Assembly: GCA_023957275.1 (NCBI GenBank)
Contig: JAMLHF010000010.1
Span: 1 to 64,000, forward strand
Length of the DNA: 64,000 bases
From: Lentimicrobium sp.
Lineage (GTDB): Bacteria > Bacteroidota > Bacteroidia > Bacteroidales > Lentimicrobiaceae
Reading direction: 5' to 3'
This document shows, piece after piece, positions 25,841 to 35,145 of the stretch; the first letter of the stretch is position 1, and each line of letters starts with the position of its first letter. The translations under genes were made by a program, and so were the position numbers. Below the pieces are notes generated by a model. The model saw nothing but the letters and a program-made list of their open reading frames with translations, was not told the DNA's origin and ran no database searches.

Positions 25841-26620
25841 ATGGACAGAGATAAAATAAAGGGCATAGCAGGAACGGTGATATTTCATGCGTTGCTGCTG
25901 GTCATGCTTATCTTTCTGGCTTTGCGGACTCCCCTTCCACTTCCTGAGGAAGCCGGGGTTGAGGTAAACCTGGGTTATTCCGATGAAGGCATGGGCGAAC
26001 TGCAACCCCGTGAACTTGCCATGGGGGAAGCCATTCCTGCCCCCGCTCAACCAGCAGTATCAAATGAGGATATTGTAACGGAAGAAACGGAGGAAGTACC
26101 TTCCATTCAACCGGTTAGTAAAGAAAAACCGGCCGAAGTTGTAAAAACCGAGCCTAAGCCGGCTATAAAGCCTGAACCTAAGCCCGAACCATTGCCGGTT
26201 GTCGATGAACGGGCATTGTTCAAGGGAATGCAGGGATCTTCGAAACAGGGAGGAAATCAGGGAACAACCGGGAAGCCGGGCGATCAGGGGAAACCCACCG
26301 GAAATCCGGATGCACAGGGTTATGAAGGCAACGGTGGAGCCGGCGGAGGCATTTCATTCGATCTGGCCGGGCGGAGTTCCAGACTAATCCCAAGGCCACC
26401 CAATACTTTCAGGGAAAGAGGCACTGTTGTAGTGACAATCTATGTGAACCGTGCCGGCATTGTAACCCGGGTTATAACCGGAGCCAAAGGAACTACCACC
26501 TCGAGCACCGAACTGAGAAAACTTGCCGAAAGAGCTGCGTTGCAGGCACGATTCAGTCCTAAAGATGATGCCCCTGAAGAACAAAGGGGAACGATTACAT
26601 ATATTTTCGAGTTGAACTAA
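25841..26620 (+). CDS. TonB-like energy-transducing protein
   Basis: The start at 25841 (MDRDKIKGIAGTVIFHALLLV) puts the single membrane anchor at the N-terminus, including the His that TonB proteins carry in that helix. It is about 259 residues. A Pro/Glu/Lys-rich spacer (KPEPKPEPLPV) and a Gly/Gln/Asn-rich stretch follow, then a C-terminal domain RERGTVVVTIYVNRAGIVTRV...AERAALQARFSPKDDAPEEQRGTITYIFELN that matches the TonB C-terminal fold. It lies downstream of exbB and exbD and 11 bp before folC. Confidence 0.9.
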   Translation: MDRDKIKGIAGTVIFHALLLVMLIFLALRTPLPLPEEAGVEVNLGYSDEGMGELQPRELAMGEAIPAPAQPAVSNEDIVTEETEEVPSIQPVSKEKPAEVVKTEPKPAIKPEPKPEPLPVVDERALFKGMQGSSKQGGNQGTTGKPGDQGKPTGNPDAQGYEGNGGAGGGISFDLAGRSSRLIPRPPNTFRERGTVVVTIYVNRAGIVTRVITGAKGTTTSSTELRKLAERAALQARFSPKDDAPEEQRGTITYIFELN

Positions 26621-26631
26621 ATTCATGCCCG

Positions 26632-27918
26632 ATGAATTACCAGCAAACCCTGGATTACATGTTCAGCAGGTTGCCCATGTTTCAGCGCATAGGTGCTGCG
26701 GCATACAAGGCGAATCTGGATAATACCCTGGCCCTGTGCGAACTCACCGGGCATCCCTACCGGAAATTCAGGTCCATTCATGTGGCAGGGACCAATGGCA
26801 AAGGTTCCGTTTCGCATATGCTGGCCTCCATTATGCAGGAAAATGGCCTGAAAACCGGGTTATTCACCTCTCCCCATCTGAAAGACTTCAGGGAACGAAT
26901 CAAAGTAAACGGGGAAATGGTTACCCGGGAATTTGTAACCGGCTTTATCGAAAAGTATAAGCGGGATTTCGAAAAGATCAGCCCGTCATTCTTCGAGATG
27001 ACCTTTGCCATGGCTATGTGCTGGTTCGAAGAAATGCAGGTAGATATAGCGATCATTGAAACAGGCATGGGCGGCCGGCTGGATTCCACTAATGTGATTA
27101 CCCCAATTCTTTCAATAATTACCAACGTGGGGTATGATCATACCCAATTCCTGGGAAAAACCCTTGAAGAGATTGCTGCTGAAAAGGCCGGAATCATCAA
27201 ATCAGAAGTACCTGTGGTAATCGGAGAAACCCTGCCCGGATCAGCGGATGTTTTCCGGGAAATTGCTTTTCAAAAAAATGCGCCCATTGTTTTCGCGGAC
27301 AAGGTTGTTAAAGTTGTCAGGGACGGCAGACATCCGGTTGCAGGAGAAATGATGGTGACCGCATTTCATTCCTTAAGGAAAAGTATTTTTAAATCCCCGC
27401 TTACAGGTAATTATCAGTTGAAGAATATTGCCACCGTCATCGCAGCTGCTGACCTGCTTCAAACCACCTATGCATTATTTGCCGACCTTACGGTTACCGC
27501 AGGCATTCATAATACCATACAGAATACAGGATTGGCCGGGCGGTGGCAGGTACTTAAAGAAAAGCCGCTTACCATCTGCGATATCGGACATAATCCTGAC
27601 GGAATCAGTGAAATAGTACACCAACTGAACAGTATGGATTTCAACCAGTTGCATTTTGTCTTAGGTGTTGTCAACGACAAGGATATCGACAAAATGCTTT
27701 CGCTTCTGCCAATGAATGCCAGATATTATTTTTGTAAAGCGGACATTCCCAGAGGGCTCGATGCGAACGAACTGCATGAAAAGGCCCTCGGGTTCGAGCT
27801 TTTCGGAGAAAGCTATCCTTCAGTACGAGCCGCCTATCATGCGGCTGTCAGTAATGCGACTGACAACGATCTGGTTTTTATAGGGGGCAGCGCTTTTGTT
27901 GTCGCTGAAGTTATCTGA
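26632..27918 (+). CDS. folC: Bifunctional folylpolyglutamate/dihydrofolate synthase
   Basis: A 428-residue Mur-ligase-like enzyme. P-loop VAGTNGKGSVSH is at residues 51-62, followed by FTSPHLKDFRERI, the substrate motif IIETGMGGRLDSTN, NVGYDHTQFLGKTLEEIAAEKAGIIK and the C-terminal DIGHNPDGI. FolC adds glutamate to dihydropteroate and to reduced folates. It follows the tonB-like gene by 11 bp and its stop is 2 bp from the convergent ThiS-like gene. The family is certain. Confidence 0.95.
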   Translation: MNYQQTLDYMFSRLPMFQRIGAAAYKANLDNTLALCELTGHPYRKFRSIHVAGTNGKGSVSHMLASIMQENGLKTGLFTSPHLKDFRERIKVNGEMVTREFVTGFIEKYKRDFEKISPSFFEMTFAMAMCWFEEMQVDIAIIETGMGGRLDSTNVITPILSIITNVGYDHTQFLGKTLEEIAAEKAGIIKSEVPVVIGETLPGSADVFREIAFQKNAPIVFADKVVKVVRDGRHPVAGEMMVTAFHSLRKSIFKSPLTGNYQLKNIATVIAAADLLQTTYALFADLTVTAGIHNTIQNTGLAGRWQVLKEKPLTICDIGHNPDGISEIVHQLNSMDFNQLHFVLGVVNDKDIDKMLSLLPMNARYYFCKADIPRGLDANELHEKALGFELFGESYPSVRAAYHAAVSNATDNDLVFIGGSAFVVAEVI

Positions 27919-27920
27919 CA

Positions 27921-28124
27921 TCAGCCTCCCGTAACCAGGTGTAAAACCATAACGTCATCCCCGTCCCTGACAATCGCCTTGTCAAATTCATGACGCCTGA
28001 CAAGTTCGCCATTGATTTTCACGACAAGCATTTTAAAAGTGTAATTCTTCAACGCGAGCAATTCCGTTATGGTCAACTGTTCCTTATCGAACGATTCAGA
28101 CTTATTATTGAGATTGATTTTCAT
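27921..28124 (-). CDS. ThiS/MoaD-like sulfur-carrier protein
   Basis: About 67 residues from the ATG at 28124 (MKINLNNKSESF). I prefer this start because AAGGA lies 7 nt upstream; the frame is open seven codons further. It is a ubiquitin-fold beta-grasp protein ending in VLHLVTGG, the C-terminal Gly-Gly that is adenylated and thiocarboxylated. Such carriers deliver sulfur for thiamin (ThiS) or for molybdopterin/tungstopterin dithiolene (MoaD). The gene follows a ThiF-like E1 gene and both are divergent from a tungsten-type AOR gene, so a pterin-cofactor role is more plausible than thiamin. Confidence 0.85.
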   Translation of the reverse strand: MKINLNNKSESFDKEQLTITELLALKNYTFKMLVVKINGELVRRHEFDKAIVRDGDDVMVLHLVTGG

Positions 28125-28134
28125 GATAATTTCC

Positions 28135-28776
28135 TTATTCGTCAACCGGCTTAAATTCCTTCAGCAGGATATTCAGGACTTCGTTGGCCTGCATATGGGC
28201 AACAATACCCACCCTTGGCGCCAACACAGGCAATGAATCCGAAACTTCAGAGGTTTCGTCCCCGCAGATAATCAGATTTTCAGAATATCTGCTATGCAAC
28301 AGATTGGTACTACCCCACCCTGCCATACCAACCCCGACAACCAGCGGCTTACCGGGAATCCTGGAAAGAACGGTCTCAATGATCATATACTTCATCTCTG
28401 CTTTGTCAAAGGCTTCAACAATGACATCACATTTTGAATACAAATCCACTATATCAGAAGTGCACAGTTTAAGATCAAAAGCCTTTACGGAAACATCGGG
28501 ATTGATGCGCTGAATGTTTTCCCTCAGCGCATGTACTTTCAGCCGTCCGATCTGATCATGAAAATAATACTGCCGGTTCAGGTTATGATTCGTCACGATG
28601 TCATAGTCAGCAATAACAAGTTTGCCGACACCGGCACGCGCCAGTGCGACTGCGCAATTCGATCCCAGGCCGCCACAGCCTGCAATCCCAACTGTATACT
28701 TTTTCAGATATGCACTGATTTCAGCAGCTCTGGCAAACGACATAACCGATCCATTTTCACTTATAACAGTTCCCAA
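28135..28776 (-). CDS. ThiF/MoeB-family adenylyltransferase (E1-like)
   Basis: A 213-residue E1-like protein: nucleotide-binding GIAGCGGLGSN at residues 30-40, NLNRQYYFHDQIG (arginine finger region) near residue 74, then FDKAEMKY. It is the short ThiF form, without a CxxC zinc site or C-terminal rhodanese. It should adenylate the C-terminal Gly-Gly of the carrier encoded 10 bp downstream. A start at 28743 (MSFARAAE) is possible, because a CAAAAATA (-7-like on the minus strand) sits at 28782-28789, very near the longer start. Divergent from AOR by about 210 bp. Confidence 0.88.
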   Translation of the reverse strand: MGTVISENGSVMSFARAAEISAYLKKYTVGIAGCGGLGSNCAVALARAGVGKLVIADYDIVTNHNLNRQYYFHDQIGRLKVHALRENIQRINPDVSVKAFDLKLCTSDIVDLYSKCDVIVEAFDKAEMKYMIIETVLSRIPGKPLVVGVGMAGWGSTNLLHSRYSENLIICGDETSEVSDSLPVLAPRVGIVAHMQANEVLNILLKEFKPVDE

Positions 28777-28922
28777 AGATGCAAAAATAGAAAAATAAGT
28801 CTTAGGACATCCCGGTGGTGAAATTCAATAAACGCGCTTTTGTTTAAACAGGTTTTTGTTTTCCTGTAAAACTCCCCGGATATGAAAACGCAGTCATATC
28901 GCTAATTTTCAGCGAATAAAGG

Positions 28923-28951
28923 TTGGGCATTTACAAAACTTTGTACATTTG
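28923..28951 (+). promoter_or_regulatory. Bacteroidota-type promoter of the AOR gene
   Basis: TTG (28923-28925), 18-nt spacer, TACATTTG (28944-28951) matches the TTG-N17..23-TAnnTTTG consensus in both halves. Predicted start near 28958 and a leader of about 33 nt to the ATG at 28991. Confidence 0.7.
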
Positions 28952-28990
28952 TGAACCGAATAACAGAAAACTCAAAATCAAAATATATCT

Positions 28991-31144
28991 ATGGACCTTA
29001 CAGTTTTAAAAGACTCACTGCGATTGATTAAGGAGTACCGGTATTCCTGGGCGCCTATTGAAAAAGGATACAATAACAGGACGGCTTATGTGAATGTAAG
29101 CACTCACGACATTCTTGAAAAGCCGGTTACTCCTCAGATGAAGGAAAAGTTTATCGGAGGTAAAGGATTTGGGCTCAGGCTGCTGTGGGATGCCACCACA
29201 CCCACCACCCGGTGGAACGATCCCGACAATGAGATCGTAATCGGCATGGGGCCTATCTGCGGAATAACACAGTATTCCGGAACGGGAAAATCGCTGGTTG
29301 TTACCATTTCACCTCAAACCGACATTGTAATAGACAGCAATGTTGGCGGATATTTTGGTCCTTTTCTTAAATTCTGCGGTTTTGATGCTTTGGAACTTCA
29401 GGGAAAGAGCGAAAAGGATCTGGTTATCCTCTTTGATGAGACCCGTGAAGTAATTGAGATATACGAGCGACTTAACCTTCCTGCTGACAGTCATTTACTG
29501 GCAGAAAAACTCACAGAGTTGTTTGCAGAAGATGAGAGCGGCCGCAAGAATGTATCTGTGGTTTCGGCAGGAACAGCGGCAGAGCACTCCCTTATTGGCA
29601 TGCTTAACTTCAGCTTCTTTGATTCAAAGCGGAAAGTTGTGAGGCTGAAACAAGCCGGCCGGGGCGGAATCGGCACTGTTTTCCGCGATAAAGGGATTCT
29701 TGCCCTTGTAGCAAAAGCCAAGGGGGTTAAAGGAAACCTTAATAATGTGGTTGACCTGGATTCCATTATGGAACGCGGTCGCCGGTTTAACCGCGAAATG
29801 CGCGAACTTGATGACAAGCAGTGTGAAATGCGCTCAAAAGGAACTGCGCACCTCACCAATATCATGAACGACTATGACCTGCTACCTACCAATAACTTCA
29901 AGTTCGGCAGCCATCCGGATGCAATAAAAATCCACTCCGAAGTATACAAGGAAAGATTTACGCAGGGTGTTCCTGATGGCTGCTGGATTGGATGCAACAT
30001 GTCATGCGCCAAGGGTGTGGATAATTACGAGCTGCGCTCGGGCCCGTACAAAGGATCCAAAGTGATTGTCGACGGACCGGAATATGAAACCGCATCTTCT
30101 CTCGGCTCCATTGCCGGTATTTTTAATCCTGACTTTACCATCGAGGGCAACTTTTATTGCGACACCTATGGCATTTGCACCATTTCCTGGGGAACCATCC
30201 TTGGATTTGTTATGGAGTGCTACGAAGCAGGGGTTCTCAACGAAGAGCGCACCGGCGGCCTTAAACTGAACTTCGGGAATGCCGATGATGCCATGGAATT
30301 GCTGCATCAGGTAGCCAGGGGTGAAGGCTTTGGCAAGATTGCCGGACTCGGGGTCAGAAAGATGAAGGAAATGTTCATTGCCAACGGATGGGGTGATCCC
30401 CGGTTCCTTCAGGACATTGGAATGGAAAACAAGGGACTGGAATACTCACAGTATATTTCAAAAGAATCACTGGCTCAGCAGGGCGGATATGCCATGACCA
30501 ATAAAGGCCCTCAACACGACGAAGCATGGCTTATTTTCATGGATATGGTTAATAATCAGATTCCAACATTTGAGAACAAAGCTGAGGCCCTGCACTACTT
30601 CCCCATGTTCAGAACCTGGTTTGGCCTGCAGGGGCTTTGCAAATTACCCTGGAATGACGTGGAACCGGAAAGCAATGCACTCAGTGGTGAACCCGCAAAA
30701 GTTCCCGAGCATGTTGACAACTATGTGACCATTTACAACGCGGTAACCGGCAGCAACATCGACAAACATGAAATTATCCGTCAGTCGGAAAGGGTTTACA
30801 ATTTCCAACGCATTTTTAACATCCGCCGCGGTTATGGCCTCAGGAAACATGATGCACAACCTTACCGGGCGGCCGGTCCTGTAACTGCCGAGGAATACCT
30901 GTCGCGACAGGAGCGTTATGACAAGCAGCTTTCAGAACTGCAGGGATTGGATCCTTCAAAAATGACACTGGAAGAAAAAATGGCCGCTACACGAAAGTAT
31001 CGCGAAGACCGTTACGAGCAATTACTGGATGCCGTTTATTTCAGGAGAGGGTGGAACAGCAATGGCGTTCCGAAAATCGAACATTTGAAGAAGATCGGCA
31101 TGGACCTTCCCGAACTGATCGAGGTGGTTGCTCCGCTGCAATAG
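28991..31144 (+). CDS. Aldehyde:ferredoxin oxidoreductase family tungstoenzyme
   Basis: A 717-residue AOR-type protein, longer than the roughly 600 residues of archaeal AOR. The N-terminal pterin-binding region reads KFIGGKGFGLRLLWDAT...GPICGITQYSGTGKSLV. Cluster ligands: C331, C335 and C339 in GCWIGCNMSCAKG, spaced CxxxCxxxC rather than the usual CxxCxxxC, and C550 in QGLCKLPWND. AORs hold a tungsten bis-pterin and a [4Fe-4S] cluster and oxidise aldehydes, or reduce acids, with ferredoxin. It is a single-gene unit with its own promoter and terminator. The extra C-terminal 70 residues are charged and may be helical. The substrate is unknown. Confidence 0.92.
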   Translation: MDLTVLKDSLRLIKEYRYSWAPIEKGYNNRTAYVNVSTHDILEKPVTPQMKEKFIGGKGFGLRLLWDATTPTTRWNDPDNEIVIGMGPICGITQYSGTGKSLVVTISPQTDIVIDSNVGGYFGPFLKFCGFDALELQGKSEKDLVILFDETREVIEIYERLNLPADSHLLAEKLTELFAEDESGRKNVSVVSAGTAAEHSLIGMLNFSFFDSKRKVVRLKQAGRGGIGTVFRDKGILALVAKAKGVKGNLNNVVDLDSIMERGRRFNREMRELDDKQCEMRSKGTAHLTNIMNDYDLLPTNNFKFGSHPDAIKIHSEVYKERFTQGVPDGCWIGCNMSCAKGVDNYELRSGPYKGSKVIVDGPEYETASSLGSIAGIFNPDFTIEGNFYCDTYGICTISWGTILGFVMECYEAGVLNEERTGGLKLNFGNADDAMELLHQVARGEGFGKIAGLGVRKMKEMFIANGWGDPRFLQDIGMENKGLEYSQYISKESLAQQGGYAMTNKGPQHDEAWLIFMDMVNNQIPTFENKAEALHYFPMFRTWFGLQGLCKLPWNDVEPESNALSGEPAKVPEHVDNYVTIYNAVTGSNIDKHEIIRQSERVYNFQRIFNIRRGYGLRKHDAQPYRAAGPVTAEEYLSRQERYDKQLSELQGLDPSKMTLEEKMAATRKYREDRYEQLLDAVYFRRGWNSNGVPKIEHLKKIGMDLPELIEVVAPLQ

Positions 31145-31165
31145 TTCTCTTAATCAATTAATGAT

Positions 31166-31200
31166 AAAAGCTGCCTTATTAATCAAAGGCAGCTTTTATT
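31166..31200. terminator. Terminator between AOR and the convergent ATP-grasp gene
   Basis: AAAAGCTGCCTT (31166-31177) pairs with AAGGCAGCTTTT (31186-31197) over 12 bp with an 8-nt loop, then ATTATTTTATT. The minus strand also shows a TTTT run after the stem, so it can serve both converging genes. Confidence 0.88.
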
Positions 31201-31268
31201 ATTTTATTCAACAGCACCAGCAGAAGCACCAGAAATCGGAAATCAAAAACACTCCGATACAACAACGC

Positions 31269-32351
31269 TTAATATTTCCCGGTCACTTCATTATACATTT
31301 CCATAAATACCGGGTTTTTTATCATTCCTTTCTGACCAATTTCTGCAAACATCAGACTTGGTTGTTCATTGGCTTCTATCAGTACCGGACCCTTGTCGGT
31401 AATGGCTACATCCCAGCCAATGATTCTTAATCCGGGAGTTATGCTGGCGGCAGATTCAACCAGGCTGACAATCTCCTTAAAATATGGCAAAGGATAATCT
31501 CTGAAGAGAAGTCCGGTTTCCGGATGCACGCGATGCGTTTTGCCCCTGCCATGGGTAAAATCAGAAAATGCCTCCTCCCTCAGAACGCCCTTCTCCATGT
31601 CTATCCCAACAAACGCCCCTCCTTTTGACACATTGTCAACGTGCGCTTTGTTCAATCCGATCCTGATATTTCCTGACATGATACGTGAAACTTTATGTCT
31701 GTTGGTAAAAGTTTCAATCCTGAGCGTATTTACACAATATGGATTTAAGCGGTTAATTGCCTCATGCTGCTGCAATTGCTCCTGAAAAATAAAATCTGAC
31801 CGGATTACTGCATTATAAACTTTTTCAAGTTCAACTTTATCTCTCTTCAACGAAGAAAAAGATACCTTGAAAATATTGCTGCCCCCTCCTGATCCATGCA
31901 TCTTTTTAATAAAAATAAATTCCGATGCGACAAGTTTTGCCGTAAGCAATTCAATGACACCCAGGAATTCTTCAGGCGAATTAATTTGCAGAACCCTGTT
32001 ATCAATAAGGACAAGGGAATTATAGCTTTGGGCTATGCTCGGGTGTATGCTGATTTGATGCTGGTTACAGAAGCGCTCAAACAGGTATTTGTTATCCAGC
32101 AGAGAATAATAGTTTGGATCATTCAGTGCCCAGCATTTTTGCTGTATGGCAGGGGTCATCAGGTAATCCTTACAGTTGTCCACTCCTTTCCTGTAAAGAA
32201 ATTTTGGAAAATACTGCTCCGCAACGGAAGGCTTGCTGACCAGAAAACCTGTATACTCCCTGATTATTAATGGCATGCTTTTTCTGTCAGGATCTTTCAG
32301 AACTATTGAAAAAAAATCCTCCATTTTTGAAACCAGGGTTCGCTTACTCAT
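31269..32351 (-). CDS. Sugar-transfer-associated ATP-grasp family protein
   Basis: A 360-residue protein. The ATP-grasp pattern is seen in EFIFIKKMHGSGGGSNIFK near residue 150, FIFQEQLQQHEAINRLNPYCVNTLRIETF around 190-215, and the catalytic-core end IIGWDVAITDKGPVLIEANEQPSL near 330. These match the family of ATP-grasp enzymes found in polysaccharide loci, which ligate a carboxylate and an amine or thiol with ATP. The product is unknown. Here it is an orphan, about 6 kb left of the exopolysaccharide cluster, convergent with AOR. Confident in fold, not in function. Confidence 0.82.
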   Translation of the reverse strand: MSKRTLVSKMEDFFSIVLKDPDRKSMPLIIREYTGFLVSKPSVAEQYFPKFLYRKGVDNCKDYLMTPAIQQKCWALNDPNYYSLLDNKYLFERFCNQHQISIHPSIAQSYNSLVLIDNRVLQINSPEEFLGVIELLTAKLVASEFIFIKKMHGSGGGSNIFKVSFSSLKRDKVELEKVYNAVIRSDFIFQEQLQQHEAINRLNPYCVNTLRIETFTNRHKVSRIMSGNIRIGLNKAHVDNVSKGGAFVGIDMEKGVLREEAFSDFTHGRGKTHRVHPETGLLFRDYPLPYFKEIVSLVESAASITPGLRIIGWDVAITDKGPVLIEANEQPSLMFAEIGQKGMIKNPVFMEMYNEVTGKY

Positions 32352-32539
32352 AAAAAGCCACCAATAAATAAAATTTAACCATAAAGAAAAGTTCCTTTGA
32401 TCTGTCCCGTTTCCTTCCGGAAGACGGCTGACTTATTCAGGGTTCAAGCAATTCACAAAAGCGCAATATCGGCGGATTCAACATGCGCTCAACTTCGCTG
32501 TATCACTTAATCACGATTTGCAAAACAAGTAATCAGTTT

Positions 32540-32557
32540 CTGAATTAATTAATTCAG
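32540..32557. repeat. 18-bp perfect palindrome downstream of pruA
   Basis: CTGAATTAA followed directly by TTAATTCAG is a perfect palindrome 28 bp past the pruA stop. It is upstream of the ATP-grasp gene on the same strand. No T-run marks it as a terminator; a protein-binding site is possible. Confidence 0.35.
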
Positions 32558-32585
32558 TGACTCAGATTCAGGACTTGAATTAAGA

Positions 32586-34226
32586 TCAGTGACAACGGTC
32601 TTCCTTCATAAACGGATAACGAAAATCGGTAGGAGGCAGCAGGGTTTCTTTGATTGTTCTGGGGCTCGTCCAGCGGATGAGGTTAAGGTGGCTGCCGGCT
32701 TTGTCGTTTGTACCTGACTGCCGGGAACCCCCGAAAGGCTGTTGACCCACCACGGCGCCTGTTGGTTTATCATTGAAATAAAGGTTCCCGGCTGAATACT
32801 TCAACGCTTTGCTGGCCTTATCAAGTACCTGACGGTCATGCGCAAAGATTGCCCCGGTCAGTCCATAAGGTGAAGTCTCATCCACCAGTTTCAGCATTTC
32901 GTTAAAATCCTTATCTTCATAAACATAGATTGTAAGCACAGGGCCGAAAATTTCTTCTTCCATGGTAATAAAATGGGGATCTTTCGTCAGAATAACGGTT
33001 GGTTCAATAAAATAGCCTTTCGACTTGTCCCCGTTACCTCCGAATATCACCTCGGCATCCGGCGATTGCTTTGCCTTTGAGATATAATTCATGATATTAT
33101 CGAACGATGCCTCGTCAATCACTGCATTCATGAAATTGCTGAATTCACGCACATCACCAACGGTTACCTCCGAGAGCATCTCCCCTACCCTGTTGCGTAC
33201 TAAAGGCCAGAGCGATGCAGGCAGATAAGCCCTGGAAGCAGCTGAGCACTTCTGTCCCTGATACTCAAAAGCTCCGCGGACAATTGCTGTAGAAACTTCA
33301 TCCACGTGCGCCGATTCATGAACAACAATGAAATCCTTACCTCCTGTTTCGCCCACAATTTTAGGGTATGATTTGTAATTCCTCAGATTCTGGGCAACAT
33401 TCATCCACAGGCGGTTAAAGGTTACGTTGGACCCGGTGAAATGCAATCCGGCAAAATTCCGGTCTGTAAATATTGCATTGCCGACCACCGATCCGGCTCC
33501 AGGAATAAAATTTATCACCCCCTCAGGCAGTCCGGCTTCACGGAATATCTGCATCAGCACGTAGTTTGACAGAATTGAAGTGGAAGCGGGTTTCCAAAGG
33601 ACTGTATTGCCCATCAACACGGGCGACATATTGAGATTGGATGCTATTGCGGTAAAATTGAACGGAGTAAGCGAAAAGATGAATCCCTCAAGCGGACGGT
33701 ATTCAATTCTGTTGATAAAGCCAGGATCCGAATGAGGCTGTTCATGGTAAATGTCAGAAATGTAATGCGCATTGAACCTGAGAAAATCAATGGTTTCGCA
33801 GGCGCTGTCGATTTCAGCCTGATATGCGTTCTTACTTTGGCCAAGCATGGTGGCAGCGTTGAGGGTTGCCCTGTATTTCTTAGAGATAAGTTCAGCTATC
33901 CTGAGGGTAACGGAAACGCGCTCCACATAAGAAAATGACTCCCACTGCCTGTGGGCCTTCAGGGCTGCATGAATGGCCATCTTAACCTCCTCAGGACCGG
34001 CCTTGTGATAATTTGCCAGGATATGCCCGTGATCGTGCGGCATCACTACCGGTTCAGTATCCCCGGTTCTGACCTCTTTTCCGCCAATGATCAGCGGGAT
34101 ATCCACCGTTTCGGAAGACATCCTGTCAAGTTCCTTCTGCAGATTACGACGCTCCGGAGTCCCTGGTGAATAAGACTTTACCGGTTCATTTTCAGGGTAA
34201 TCAAAAACAAATATGGCATTATTCAT
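32586..34226 (-). CDS. pruA: L-glutamate gamma-semialdehyde dehydrogenase (P5C dehydrogenase)
   Basis: The start at 34226 (MNNAIFVFDYPENEPV) fits the family N-terminus; the frame is open 19 codons upstream. About 546 residues. Key aldehyde dehydrogenase sites: SLTPFNFTAIASNLNMSPVLMGNTVLWKPAS, GSNVTFNR, the catalytic Glu in GETGGKDF and the catalytic Cys in EYQGQKCSAASR, with EEIFGPVLTIYVY near the end. The length and N-terminal region match the stand-alone P5C dehydrogenases of the ALDH4 type, which oxidise glutamate semialdehyde from proline to glutamate with NAD. Divergent from the SDR gene, 94 bp apart. Confidence 0.93.
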   Translation of the reverse strand: MNNAIFVFDYPENEPVKSYSPGTPERRNLQKELDRMSSETVDIPLIIGGKEVRTGDTEPVVMPHDHGHILANYHKAGPEEVKMAIHAALKAHRQWESFSYVERVSVTLRIAELISKKYRATLNAATMLGQSKNAYQAEIDSACETIDFLRFNAHYISDIYHEQPHSDPGFINRIEYRPLEGFIFSLTPFNFTAIASNLNMSPVLMGNTVLWKPASTSILSNYVLMQIFREAGLPEGVINFIPGAGSVVGNAIFTDRNFAGLHFTGSNVTFNRLWMNVAQNLRNYKSYPKIVGETGGKDFIVVHESAHVDEVSTAIVRGAFEYQGQKCSAASRAYLPASLWPLVRNRVGEMLSEVTVGDVREFSNFMNAVIDEASFDNIMNYISKAKQSPDAEVIFGGNGDKSKGYFIEPTVILTKDPHFITMEEEIFGPVLTIYVYEDKDFNEMLKLVDETSPYGLTGAIFAHDRQVLDKASKALKYSAGNLYFNDKPTGAVVGQQPFGGSRQSGTNDKAGSHLNLIRWTSPRTIKETLLPPTDFRYPFMKEDRCH

Positions 34227-34320
34227 ATTAAAAATCTTAAAAGGTGTAATTTTAACCGACGAAATAACAGCGGCTAAGTTCAAATGTTCATCACCTGCCG
34301 CAACTAAAAATTGTTACGGT

Positions 34321-35073
34321 ATGAATGCATACATAATTACAGGTACCAGCTCGGGAATCGGCAACTCACTTGCCCGGAACCTGCTCTCCGGACGGGAAGG
34401 GGTCATCAGCATCTCGCGCAATGAGAACACCGGCTTAAACCGGCTTGCGGAAACCAACAACAGTTTCTTCAGGCACTTTACATTCGACCTGAGCCAAACA
34501 GACAAATTACCTGGGCTTATGGACAGCATTTTTAAATCCCTTCAGGATGTAAATCCCGAAAGAATTTCCCTGATTAACAACGCCGGAACCATAGAGCCCA
34601 TCGGACCTTCAGGCAAAATGGATGCAACCCGGATTAAAATACACCATAAAACAAACCTGATTGCGCCAGCTGTGCTGATCAATGAATTTATCCGCTTTAC
34701 CCGGCCACTAAAGATCAGCAAAAGCATCCTGAACATCAGTTCCGGGGCTGCACACAATCCTTATGCCGGATGGAGCAATTACTGTGCCTCAAAAGCCGGA
34801 TTGGATATGCTGACAAAGAGCATTGCTATAGAGCAGTCATCTGAAGAGTTTCCAGTAAGGATCATCTCGCTGGCGCCCGGCATTGTAGAAACGCCCATGC
34901 AGGAAAAGATCAGGGCTACCTCAGCAGGTCAGTTTCCCATGCGCAACAAATTTATTGATCTTTATAATAATCACCGCCTGAGTAATCCTGACGAAGTGGC
35001 CGGAAAAATCATCCCGCTGATTTTCTCAGATCACCCGGCATCAGGCACGTTCAGCGACCTGAGAAATCTGTAA
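34321..35073 (+). CDS. Short-chain dehydrogenase/reductase (sepiapterin/benzil-reductase-like)
   Basis: The start at 34321 gives MNAYIITGTSSGIGNSLAR, the classic SDR nucleotide-binding motif TGxxxGIG at the N-terminus; the open frame extends 36 codons upstream through the intergenic region without coding character. About 250 residues. NNAG is at about residue 87, catalytic Ser in NISSGAAHN and YxxxK in NYCASKAG, and LAPGIVETPMQ follows. Short loops and MRNKFIDLY resemble YueD/sepiapterin reductase types. NADPH is the likely cofactor; the substrate is unknown. Confidence 0.88.
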   Translation: MNAYIITGTSSGIGNSLARNLLSGREGVISISRNENTGLNRLAETNNSFFRHFTFDLSQTDKLPGLMDSIFKSLQDVNPERISLINNAGTIEPIGPSGKMDATRIKIHHKTNLIAPAVLINEFIRFTRPLKISKSILNISSGAAHNPYAGWSNYCASKAGLDMLTKSIAIEQSSEEFPVRIISLAPGIVETPMQEKIRATSAGQFPMRNKFIDLYNNHRLSNPDEVAGKIIPLIFSDHPASGTFSDLRNL

Positions 35074-35088
35074 ATAATACTCCGGCTG

Positions 35089-35119
35089 TTGGTTTACCCC
35101 TTTAAAATAATTAGATTTG
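35089..35119 (+). promoter_or_regulatory. Bacteroidota-type promoter of ppnP
   Basis: TTG (35089-35091), 20-nt spacer, TAGATTTG (35112-35119): both halves fit TTG-N17..23-TAnnTTTG. Predicted start near 35126, 20 nt before the ATG at 35146. Confidence 0.65.
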
Positions 35120-35145
35120 CCAGGGAAAACCATAATCTTTAAGCT

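Noticed and set aside
27921..28776. Annotating the carrier and E1 as thiamin genes thiS and thiF
   Set aside because: No thiC, thiE, thiG or thiH gene is nearby and the pair faces a tungsten-type AOR gene, so I left gene symbols empty.
28782..28789. Minus-strand TATTTTTG as a promoter for the ThiF-like gene
   Set aside because: It would place the transcription start at the annotated start codon, and no TTG element is present; only used as a hint for a shorter start.
34213..34320. N-terminal extension of the SDR protein
   Set aside because: It would run through the pruA start region and precede the nucleotide-binding motif that normally begins SDR proteins.
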